A DNA stretch of 64,000 nt from Bog-473 sp963717455 (lineage in GTDB: Bacteria; Actinomycetota; Acidimicrobiia; Acidimicrobiales; RAAP-2): positions 2,480,001-2,544,000 of the forward strand of contig OY970336.1 in the NCBI GenBank assembly GCA_963717455.1. Reading direction: 5' to 3'. Shown here piece by piece: positions 53,542 to 61,147 of the stretch. The notes beneath the pieces are model-generated. The model was not told the DNA's origin, made no database searches, and worked only from the letters and a program-made list of their open reading frames with translations. The number at the start of each line of letters is the position of its first letter. Position 1 is the stretch's first letter. The translations under genes and the position numbers were made by a program.

Positions 53542-54669
53542 CTAGTCGTGGACTGTGACCAGGGTCCCGAGCGGCGTGAGCGGGAACACGACCTGCGCGT
53601 TGGAGATCGGCATCTCGACGCACCCGTCGCTCTGGGGGAAGCCGTAGGACCCACGGACGAAGCCGTGCAGGGCGTCCCCACCGTGGAAGTAGCTCACCCA
53701 CGGGATACCGGGGTCCGAGTAGCGGGAGCCGTCAGGGTTGGTGCCGGTCATCGTGGTCACCGTGTAGCGGGCGTAGACGGGCCACGTGCCGTTCTCGGTC
53801 GGCGCTCCCGCAACCCCGGTGTTGACGGGGGTCGTGTAGACGGCGACCCCGTTCTTGTAGACGGTCGCCGACTCGGGCAGCGACTGGCTCACCGTCACGT
53901 AGTCCCACGGGAGGGCGTCGCCATGGCCGTTCCACACGTCGGCGAGGAGGTCGGTCCACACCTGCGGGCCGGCGATGCCGTCGGTCTTCAGGCCGTTCTG
54001 GGACTCGAAGTTCATCACGGCACCCTGCGTGATGACGTTGTTGGTGCCGGGCGTCCACAGCGTCAAGAGCGCGAGGGGCTGGTCGGGCCAGCGCCAGGTG
54101 AACGACCCCACCTGGTCGTTGCCCTCCTGCGTCGGCGACGTCAGCGGCGAGGCGGGCGTGAAGGTGAGGGGGAGATAGCCCAGTTCGGCGAGCAGCTGCT
54201 GGAGGCGCAGGATGGAGCCGGGCGCCACGGTGAACTGCGATGTGACGTTCTGGGCGAGGTGCTGGCCCTCGGAGCTGACTGCGCCGGCGGCCCCGCCCGG
54301 GACGGTGATCGTCTCGGTGGCACCGGGTACGAGCGGACCGGTGGCCTGGAACTGGAGCAGGGACGGGGACAGCGCGGCCCAGGAGCCCGCCACGGCCGGG
54401 GTGAGGGTCGGCATGGGACTGCCGGGGGCCAGGTCCGTTGAGAACTGCACCGAGATGGTGGATCCGGCGGCGACGTTCGTCCCGGTCGGGGTCACGGAGG
54501 TCACGGTGAGCGGGGTCGGAGGGGCGGTGGGGGTGGCCGCCGCCTGGTTGGCGCGGTCGTTCTGAATGGCGACGAAGCTGCCGCCGGCGGCCACGAGGAC
54601 GGCCAGGCACACGGTGAGGATCACCCACAGGCGTGGGCCCTTCCGACTCCGTACGTGGTCCCCAGACAT
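53542..54669 (-). CDS. L,D-transpeptidase with Ig-like and peptidoglycan-binding regions
   Basis: 375 residues. A transmembrane anchor is at about 14-34, followed by a Thr/Pro/Ala linker. A Big/Ig-like domain (about 53-145) and a peptidoglycan-binding-like region (NFESQNGLKTDGIAGPQVW) come next. A YkuD catalytic domain (about 250-375) has HGFVRGSYGFPQSDGCVEM, which supplies the His, Ser, Gly and catalytic Cys. It forms 3-3 cross-links in meso-DAP peptidoglycan. It is followed by the sortase on the same strand, 49 bp downstream. Confidence 0.9.
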   Translation of the reverse strand: MSGDHVRSRKGPRLWVILTVCLAVLVAAGGSFVAIQNDRANQAAATPTAPPTPLTVTSVTPTGTNVAAGSTISVQFSTDLAPGSPMPTLTPAVAGSWAALSPSLLQFQATGPLVPGATETITVPGGAAGAVSSEGQHLAQNVTSQFTVAPGSILRLQQLLAELGYLPLTFTPASPLTSPTQEGNDQVGSFTWRWPDQPLALLTLWTPGTNNVITQGAVMNFESQNGLKTDGIAGPQVWTDLLADVWNGHGDALPWDYVTVSQSLPESATVYKNGVAVYTTPVNTGVAGAPTENGTWPVYARYTVTTMTGTNPDGSRYSDPGIPWVSYFHGGDALHGFVRGSYGFPQSDGCVEMPISNAQVVFPLTPLGTLVTVHD

Positions 54670-54702
54670 TGCAGAGGGGATTGTACTGGAGTCTAGCAGG
54701 GC

Positions 54703-57057
54703 CTAGAGACCGATTTCGGACCGAATTGCGTCGACGATGTCTGAAAGTCGGCCCTGATCGGTCACTTTCGATCCGTCGGGCTCGCGGACGTAGAACGCGT
54801 CGACCACGATTTCGCCCAGCGTCGAGACCCGGGCCGAGACCACGTCGAGATTCGACTCGAAGAGGGCCCGCGTGATGCGGTGGAGCAGCCCGATCTCGTC
54901 GGGGGCCCGCACCTCCATGACCGTGGCGGTGTCTGACGCCTCGTTGTCGACGCTCACGTCGCTGCGCGGGAGGTGGGCGGCGGAGCTCCGACGGCGGGGG
55001 TAGATCCGCTCACGCTCGGAGAGGCGCTCGCCGATCGACATACGGTCGGAGAGGACGGCATCGAGGTCCTCCCGCAACTTTGCGGTGTCGGGCCAGGTGC
55101 CGCGGGCGACCTCGACGGTGAACACCTCAACCGCCACCCCGTCCTCCCCGCTCACGTTGGCTGCCCGGACGTCCATGCCGTTCAGGGCGAGCGCCCCCGC
55201 CACCGAGGAGAACAGGCCCCGACGGTCCGGTGCCGCCACGATCACCTGCGGCGGTTGCAGCAAGACCGACGGGACTCCGGACTGGCCCACTTCCTCGATG
55301 AGGTCCTGGTGGGCCGCCAGGATGGGGTCCGGGCCAGCCGGGGCGGTCTCACCCTGGAGCACACGATCGGTGCGTGCGACGAGCTCGGCGACCAGCCCCG
55401 CCTTCCAGGGCCCCCAGGCCGAGGGACCGGTGGCCCGGCTGTCCGCCTCGGTCAGCGCGGCGAGCAGGTGCAGGGTCAGGCGGTCGCCGGCGGCGCGGGC
55501 GACGCGGGCGATGGTGGTCGGGTCGTCCAGGTCGCGCCGTGTTGCGGCGTCGGGGAGCAACAGGTGGTGGCGCACCAGGTCCACCAGGACCTCGACATCG
55601 GCCGAGGTGAAGCCCATACGCGTCGCGATGCGTTCGACGACCTCGATGCCGATGGCGGTGTGGTCGCCGGGGAAACCCTTGCCGATGTCGTGCAGCAGCG
55701 TGCCGACCAGGAGAAGGTCCGGCCGTTCGACCGTGTCGGTCAGCTCGGCCGCCAGCGCGGCCGCCTCGAGGAGATGCCGGTCGACCGTGTAGGTGTGGTA
55801 GGCGTTGCGCTGCGGCTTGTTGCGGACGGCGGACCACTCGGGGATCAGTCGCACCAGCAGGCCGTGCTGGTCCAGGGACTCGATCTTGTCGACGGCGGGG
55901 CGGCCGAGGCCGAGCAACGCGACGAGCGCCTCCCGGGTCTCCGGCGTCCACGGGTCACCGGGCAGGGGCATGCGGTCGGCCAGCCGGTGCAGCGAGCCCT
56001 TGGCGATGGGCCGGTCCTGTGCCGCCGCGGTGGCGGCAAGGCGCAGGGGCAGCGACGCGTCGTTGGAGACCGGCGCCAGGGGCGTCAGAGCGATCTCGCC
56101 GTCGACCTCGACCATGTCGGGGCCGAGGTCGGCCGGTGCGCGCCGCGGGCGAGCGTCGGGTGTGCCGCGGCCGAAGCGGCGTCTCGGTGGCGGGGTGGGA
56201 TCCCAGAGGCGCCGCCGCCGCCACACGTCGTCGCTCACCCAGGCAATCTGGCGGCCCGCCGTCGAGACGGCGAGCATGAGCTCGTCGGCATCGGGGAAGC
56301 CGAGCGCCGCGGCCACGTGATCCTGGTCCTGCAGCAGGAGTTTGTCGTGCTCGCGCTGGGCCATGCGGTGCAGCTCGACCCTCACGGTGGTGAGCAGCGC
56401 CGCCGCCTCGTCGAGCGAGGCCAGGTCTGCATAGTCGGCCAGCAGCGGCGCGTAGGCGGAGATAGCTCGTAGCACGCTTACGTCGCGCAGGCCGCCGTGG
56501 CTCTCCTTGAGGTCGGGCTCGAGCAGGAAGGCGACGTCGCCCGCGGTCGTGCGGCGCTCGGCCATCTGTACCTCGAGCACCGGCAGGTACTTGGTGCCGA
56601 GCCGTTCCCGCCACGCTGCGCGCGACTTCTCCAGGAGGGGTTCGGTCACCCTGGGCTCGCCCCAGACGAGGCGGCCGTCGAGGAGACCGAGCGCGACCCG
56701 GGCGTCCTCGGCCGCCGCGCTGAGCACCTCGGCGGGCCGGCGCACCGAGTGGTCGAGGTGCACGCCCTCGTCCCACACCGGGTACCAGATGCCGTCGGCC
56801 ACGGCCCTGATGTCCCGGCGCCCGTCGTGGACGAGCACCACATCGAGGTCGCTGAAGGGGCACAGTGACCGCCGCCCGTACCCGCCCACGGCGACCAGGG
56901 CCAGGTGCCGCTTGTTGTCGCCGGCCGCACGTTCGGCCAGTTCCGAGAGCCAGGCGTCGGCCTCGTCGGCGTAGCGCCGGCAGAACTCCACTCCCATCAG
57001 GCCGGGCTCAGCCAGGAGCCGGCGGCGCCGTTCCCGCAGCGACGCTTCAGCGGCCAT
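54703..57057 (-). CDS. glnD: [Protein-PII] uridylyltransferase/uridylyl-removing enzyme
   Basis: Nitrogen sensor that adds or removes nucleotidyl groups on PII proteins in response to glutamine. The protein has 784 residues. The nucleotidyltransferase motif GGYGRRSLCPFSDLDVVLV is at about 58-77. An HD hydrolase domain contains LLHDIGKGFPGDHT near 459. Two ACT domains lie at about 611-680 and 710-784 (VMEVRAPDEIGLLHRITRAL). A shorter-than-usual linker fits actinobacterial GlnD. No glnK or amtB lies within the window. Confidence 0.95.
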   Translation of the reverse strand: MAAEASLRERRRRLLAEPGLMGVEFCRRYADEADAWLSELAERAAGDNKRHLALVAVGGYGRRSLCPFSDLDVVLVHDGRRDIRAVADGIWYPVWDEGVHLDHSVRRPAEVLSAAAEDARVALGLLDGRLVWGEPRVTEPLLEKSRAAWRERLGTKYLPVLEVQMAERRTTAGDVAFLLEPDLKESHGGLRDVSVLRAISAYAPLLADYADLASLDEAAALLTTVRVELHRMAQREHDKLLLQDQDHVAAALGFPDADELMLAVSTAGRQIAWVSDDVWRRRRLWDPTPPPRRRFGRGTPDARPRRAPADLGPDMVEVDGEIALTPLAPVSNDASLPLRLAATAAAQDRPIAKGSLHRLADRMPLPGDPWTPETREALVALLGLGRPAVDKIESLDQHGLLVRLIPEWSAVRNKPQRNAYHTYTVDRHLLEAAALAAELTDTVERPDLLLVGTLLHDIGKGFPGDHTAIGIEVVERIATRMGFTSADVEVLVDLVRHHLLLPDAATRRDLDDPTTIARVARAAGDRLTLHLLAALTEADSRATGPSAWGPWKAGLVAELVARTDRVLQGETAPAGPDPILAAHQDLIEEVGQSGVPSVLLQPPQVIVAAPDRRGLFSSVAGALALNGMDVRAANVSGEDGVAVEVFTVEVARGTWPDTAKLREDLDAVLSDRMSIGERLSERERIYPRRRSSAAHLPRSDVSVDNEASDTATVMEVRAPDEIGLLHRITRALFESNLDVVSARVSTLGEIVVDAFYVREPDGSKVTDQGRLSDIVDAIRSEIGL

Positions 57058-57080
57058 GGGCGGAACGTAGCATTGGGCTC

Positions 57081-57290
57081 GTGACCAAAGACGTAAGCAG
57101 CTCGGAGGGCAAGAAGCCCGTGACCTTCTCGCACGCCGTCGCCATGACGGCGGTGGGCGTGGTCGGGGTGATCGTCGCCTTCTGGATCCTCGCCAGCCTG
57201 GCCGGCATCATTCTCTTCTTCGTGAAGATCGCGGTCATCGTCGCCCTGATCGCAGGGGTGTTCTGGCTGGTGTCCCGCTTGAGGCATTAG
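57081..57290 (+). CDS. Small two-helix membrane protein
   Basis: 69 residues. After a short polar start, two hydrophobic helices cover nearly the whole protein (AVAMTAVGVVGVIVAFWILA and ILFFVKIAVIVALIAGVFWL), ending VSRLRH. It is divergent from glnD, 23 bp apart. No function is known. GTG 57081 is the only plausible start. Confidence 0.65.
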   Translation: MTKDVSSSEGKKPVTFSHAVAMTAVGVVGVIVAFWILASLAGIILFFVKIAVIVALIAGVFWLVSRLRH

Positions 57291-57360
57291 GCCCCGCTGG
57301 GCCCATCGAGGGCGAGGCGACGCCGGCCGTTAGGCTGGCCGCCCGTTCGTGTTGGTGCGC

Positions 57361-57432
57361 GGCGGCGTGGCCGAGTGGTTTAGGCAGGGGCCTGCAAAGC
57401 CCCGTACGGCGGTTCGATTCCGCCCGCCGCCT
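57361..57432 (+). tRNA. tRNA-Cys (anticodon GCA)
   Basis: Full cloverleaf. The acceptor stem is GGCGGCG/CGCCGCC. The anticodon stem GGGGC/GCCCC encloses loop CTGCAAA with anticodon GCA. The T stem GGCGG/CCGCC has loop TTCGATT. Discriminator is U at 57432; CCA is not encoded. An integrase remnant lies next to its 3' end, so this tRNA gene is a likely attachment site. Confidence 0.97.
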
Positions 57433-57516
57433 CTGTGTGAAGGCGCAGGTAGGCGATGGTGTACGCCTCTGTTGCCGTTTCGACGCTGTCGCTCCATGGC
57501 ACAGGGATGGCACAGC

Positions 57517-58471
57517 TCAATTCGGATGACGGCGTACGGGAGCGGACTTCGGCGCACGTCGGGCCGCGTCGATCACGTCGTCGAGGTAGTCGGCGATGGC
57601 CTGGTTCCGTTCCGCCGTGGTGTGTTGGTGGCGCAGCGCCGCCACATACGACGAGTGGCCGATGGTCGCCATGAGCTCGCGCAGCGTCACGTTGGGATTG
57701 CGGGCGATGACGGTCGCCGCGTGGTGACGAAGATCGTGGGGGCGCATGCCCTCGAGGCCGAGTGCGGCACACGCGTCCCTCCAGGCGTACGACAGATCAG
57801 CGCGGCGGAGCGGGAGCCCGCTGGGACGGGTGAAGACCCATGCATCGACGGCGTCACCCACGTGGTAGCTCACCGGTGCGCAGGCCGCCGAATCCGCCGA
57901 GGAGGACCAGGCAGCGGAGCCTCGGGTCGATCGCGTCGGCCAACGCCAACACGGTCGTGGTGTCGAGCAGCGGGCGCTCCCGGGCCCGCTCGATGCCGGC
58001 ACCTCGGATCGAGCACGGATTGCGGTTGATGAGCTCGTCGCTGACCGCAGTATTCATGATGGCCCGGAGCACGCGGTAGGCCTTGGCGGCTTGGTCCGGG
58101 GATCGGGCGTTGAGATCGGTCTGCCATTGGCGGATGCGCTCGGTGGTGATCTGCCAGAGCTTCATGGCGCCGAAGGCCGGGCCGAGGTGCCGCCGGAGGA
58201 GCGCCCGGTAGCCCTGGCGGGTGGCCGGACTGAGCGGTCGGCCCTTGACCAGTCGGTGCTCGATCCAGCTCTCGGCGTAGTCGGCGAACAGGCGCTCACC
58301 GGCGGTCGGATTCGTGACGAGGCCGGCCAGCTCTTCCCCTTCGACCTTCCGCCGGTAGCCCTTCGCGGCATCGTGGGTGCGGAAGGTCTTCGACCACTGT
58401 TTCCCGTTGGCCCAGAAGCGCACGTCGTAGCGCGGGCCCTCGGGCGTCTCCCTGGTTCGAATGGTGGCCAT
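57517..58471 (-). pseudogene. Tyrosine-family phage/ICE integrase, internally deleted and missing the catalytic Tyr
   Basis: N-terminal SAM-like and core start are intact from ATG 58471 (GGAG-type site upstream) to GGFGGLRTGEL, which has the first catalytic Arg. There the frame runs into a stop. A second frame picks up at YHVGDAVDAWVFTRPSG and carries HDLRHHAAT (His, Arg) and GHSS. About 55-60 residues expected between the two are absent. The position of the nucleophile reads LRHQHTTAERNQ, with CAC (His) where LRYQH (Tyr) is expected. It is therefore inactive on two independent counts. Confidence 0.88.
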
Positions 58472-58504
58472 CGACTCGCTCCTCGGCTGTACGGGGCTTT
58501 TGTG

Positions 58505-58741
58505 TCAACCGAGAACGGTCGACTCCCGGGGTGGGATGTCCGCAGGAATCCGGAGACCCTCGTCGGACGCTGCCCGCAGCCGCTGCACGTACTCGAACAC
58601 GGCGGAGGCAGGGATCCGTCGGCACGCACCGATGCGGACGGACTCGAGCTGGCCTGTCCGCATCAACTCGAAGACTTTGGTGCGGCCGACGCCGATGAGC
58701 TCGGCCACCTCCTCTGCGCGCAACAGGAGCTTGTCCATCAC
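58505..58741 (-). CDS. Excisionase-family helix-turn-helix protein
   Basis: 78 residues. LLRAEEVAELIGVGRTKVFE and GQLESVRIGACRRIPASAV is the MerR-like HTH_17 fold of Xis and related DNA-bending factors. It lies 33 bp upstream of the integrase on the same strand, the usual Xis-Int order. It is intact. It may direct excision or act as repressor. Confidence 0.88.
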   Translation of the reverse strand: MMDKLLLRAEEVAELIGVGRTKVFELMRTGQLESVRIGACRRIPASAVFEYVQRLRAASDEGLRIPADIPPRESTVLG

Positions 58742-58796
58742 GCCTCCCTCCCCTTTGTGTGTGTGCCCACCCCTTGACCGACAGACGTCGTGGCCT

Positions 58797-59836
58797 TCAC
58801 CGGTAGCTCCCTTCCGTTCGCCGTTGCTGGACTCGATGGGCGAAGGTCACGCGCCGAATGGCCTCGTCGTTGCGCAGCTGGGTGGCCAGGGCGTCGACCG
58901 TGTCGTCGATGTCGTTCGTCCCCGACACGACGGCGAAGCTGACCAGATAGCCCACCAGGGCCGGCACGAGTCGGCGCAGCGTCTGGGCCCGCTTGTGACC
59001 TCGGATGAACCGCAGCTCGGTCGCCCCGTGGACGAGGGAGGCCGACTGCACGGCCCGCCAGCCCTCGTCGAGGGCCACCGCGAGCGGTTCGAGTCCGCCG
59101 TCGGGAGGCGCAGGGTCAGCCAGTCGGAGCTGCAGTAGCGCCAGAGCGAGGGCACGGCGGCCACCACGTCGTCGGGGCGGGAGAGCTCGAGGTCGCTCAG
59201 CGCGGCCCGGTCGATCTCGAACTCGATGCGCCAGACCCGTTCGCCGACGAGGTGGCGCTCGGCCCACACCGCCTCCCACCAGTCGGTGCCCTTGGCCTCC
59301 ATCTCGGCCGTCTTGTCGTAGATGCGCGCACAGATGTGCTGGGTACGTCTCGAGCCGAAGGCGAAGCCGGTGCAGACCCGGTCCGTCTGGTACATCGTGC
59401 ATGCGTTGGCCCGGCACACGAAGCCCGGCCGGTCCTCGGCGCAGAGCTCCAAGTGGTCGAGGTCGCAGAACAGGTCGATCCGGGCCACGGAGAAAGCGAG
59501 GTTCTCGACGAGAGGACCGAGCAATTCCTCGAAGTGCGTGACCGTGCCTCCGGGCCCGCGCGCCTGGAGGAACTCGGCTCGGGGTCGGATGCGCAGAGCG
59601 GGGATCCGGCGGCTCGAGGTGAAACCGATGCGCCCCGACTCGTGGTCGAGGCAGTAGCGATACTTGCCCCAGCCGTGCGGCGCCAGGCCGAAGGTGAGGG
59701 GACCGAGCTCGAAGGGCAATGCCATCGACACCCGGTCGGCCCAGAGCCGGTGTTCTTCGAGACGGGCCAAGAACCCCTTGGACAGGTAGCCGTGCCCCGA
59801 GAGGTAGAGGGCGTCGACGCCCGAGGCCAGCTCCAC
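58797..59836 (-). pseudogene. Rep_trans-type replication initiator of an integrative element, frameshifted
   Basis: GTG 59836 opens ELASGVDALYLSGHGYL. ARIDLFCDLDHLEL and ICARIYDKTAEMEAKG resemble the metal/Tyr region of plasmid Rep_trans initiators and ICE relaxases. Near 59110 a one-base loss shifts the frame. The second frame continues PPDGGLEPLAVALDEGWRAV, FIRGHKRAQTLRRLVPALVG and ends at 58797. An ATG at 59868 (MTDHAAPG) would fit if another shift near 59840 is assumed. It would have driven rolling-circle replication of the excised element. Confidence 0.7.
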
Positions 59837-59869
59837 AGGACGGCTCCCGGGGCTGCGTGGTCGGTCATA

Positions 59870-59881
59870 CGCAGATTTGCG
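59870..59881. promoter_or_regulatory. Operator-like dyad upstream of the rep gene
   Basis: CGCA-GATT-TGCG inverted repeat, extended on one side to TGCGACTGAAGGG. A near copy lies at 60365-60380 in front of the next gene, so one regulator may bind both. Confidence 0.5.
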
Positions 59882-59925
59882 ACTGAAGGGTCAGAGGACG
59901 GAGCGGGCGAAGGCACGTCGATTCC

Positions 59926-60360
59926 TCAGTCCGCCGCCGGTTGGGCGAAGGGGTGCAGGACCTTGTCGATCTCGTCGTTCCAGGCCCGCTCGAGGTCGAG
60001 GGTGATCCAGCGGAATCGGTGCTCGTCGGGATGGGCGCCGAAGCGGGCCCGGAAGCGGCGGATCTTGCGGTAGATGGTGGCCCGGTGCCAGCCCCCCGAC
60101 TCGAGGGAGGCGAACCCGCCGGCGCGGTGCCAGGCCACCCAGAAGCCGATGAGCTCGGCGTCTTCGACGACGGCACAGGCCAGGGAGTCACGGGCCAGGG
60201 CGGGGAACTCCTGGGGCGAGGAGTAGGTGGCCTCGACGGACAGCTCGGCCCGGACGTCGTCGGGCACCGAGGTCCAAAAGGCGCTGCGGCGGTAGCGGGC
60301 GATCCCCTTGCCCTCGGGGCTGTCGCTCGGGTCGGAACGGAAGTCGGGAGGCTCGGTCAT
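59926..60360 (-). CDS. Integrative-element protein of unknown function
   Basis: 144 residues from ATG 60360 (MTEPPDFRSDPSDSPEGKGI). It contains SAFWTSVPDDVRAELSVEAT and GGWHRATIYRKIRRFRARFG, the latter looking like a recognition helix with basic residues. DNA binding is therefore possible. It precedes the rep gene on the same strand, and an operator-like dyad lies 5 bp upstream of its start. Confidence 0.6.
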   Translation of the reverse strand: MTEPPDFRSDPSDSPEGKGIARYRRSAFWTSVPDDVRAELSVEATYSSPQEFPALARDSLACAVVEDAELIGFWVAWHRAGGFASLESGGWHRATIYRKIRRFRARFGAHPDEHRFRWITLDLERAWNDEIDKVLHPFAQPAAD

Positions 60361-60364
60361 GAGG

Positions 60365-60380
60365 GTCGCAAGTATGCGAC
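60365..60380. promoter_or_regulatory. Operator-like perfect dyad upstream of the 59926-60360 gene
   Basis: GTCGCA-AGTA-TGCGAC is a perfect 6-bp inverted repeat with a 4-bp spacer. It is followed by TCAGG, as the rep-side copy is followed by TGAAGG. It begins 5 bp before the start codon. Confidence 0.55.
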
Positions 60381-60500
60381 TCAGGTGTGACGCTGTCAAG
60401 CCCCATTCTCGGATCGGCAGTGGAATGGCATCCTGAGCTGCGGTGTCGCCCCGTTGGCGGCCGATGGTCTCCTTGGTGAGCAGTATTTTGCGGGTGCTGT

Positions 60501-60539
60501 GTTACAGGGCCCGGCACCCGGTTACAGGGCCCGCACCCG
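60501..60539. repeat. Tandem repeat, two copies of 19-20 bp
   Basis: GTTACAGGGCCCG occurs at 60501 and again at 60521, each followed by (G)CACCCG. The second copy lacks one G. Confidence 0.75.
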
Positions 60540-60568
60540 CCTCAGCGGGCGAACCCACTGCGCACACA

Positions 60569-60591
60569 GGCCGGGCTCGGGGAGCCCGGCC
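60569..60591. terminator. Perfect 10-bp GC hairpin
   Basis: GGCCGGGCTC and GAGCCCGGCC flank a GGG loop. No T-run follows. It would be very stable as RNA on either strand. Confidence 0.5.
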
Positions 60592-60792
60592 AACGCCATT
60601 GTGGGTTTCCATCTCGTTCTCGACGCAGCCGTCAAGGGTTCGCTGCGCCGGCCGCCGCCCTTGATGTGTGCTGCTGCTCGTACCCGCTCCCGGTCGATGC
60701 CTGAATGAGATCGAGAGATCGCCGACAGAAGGGTCTACGGAATCAACGGAGCGATGTCCAAGGCCGCAGGGACGTGTTTACTTCACTTCCAG

Positions 60793-60836
60793 CCCGCCTC
60801 GCTTTCGGCCGGCGGCTTCGCCGCCGCCTCGGCGGG
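60793..60836. terminator. Nested hairpin with TTCG tetraloop
   Basis: Inner stem GGCGGC-TTCG-CCGCC at 60811-60825. An outer pairing of CCCGCC (60793) with GGCGGG (60831) encloses it. It lies about 310 bp downstream of the beta-helix gene stop, read on the minus strand. Confidence 0.45.
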
Positions 60837-61147
60837 CGGGAGGGTTTCTCGGCCTCAGCACGCCGTGGAAGCCTTGGGAATCGCACGTCGCGTGAGGCAG
60901 ACGCCACGACGTTGATCGCCCACGTAACCGGCTCTTCGCGTTCAACTGGGGGACTGTTGTGCCTGGAGACTCTTGAGCCGCCCGAACTTCAGCAGGCTCT
61001 GGCGTCCGTCGCGCTTGCGATAGTTGCATGCGCACATACCGGCACAACTGGGCGTGTGGACAAGGGCCCCAAGGCGCACGAGACCCTCACGCGAACAGGC
61101 CCCCGGTCAGAGCCGGGAGCCTGTCGCTCGTCAAGTGTGCCTCGGGC

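Larger units (their letters stand above)
60381..61147. other. Gene-free region with repeats and hairpins
   Basis: No supported gene. It holds a tandem repeat at 60501-60539, a perfect hairpin at 60569-60591 and a nested hairpin at 60793-60836. It may contain the far end of the integrated element, but no copy of the tRNA-Cys 3' end was found here. Confidence 0.5.
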
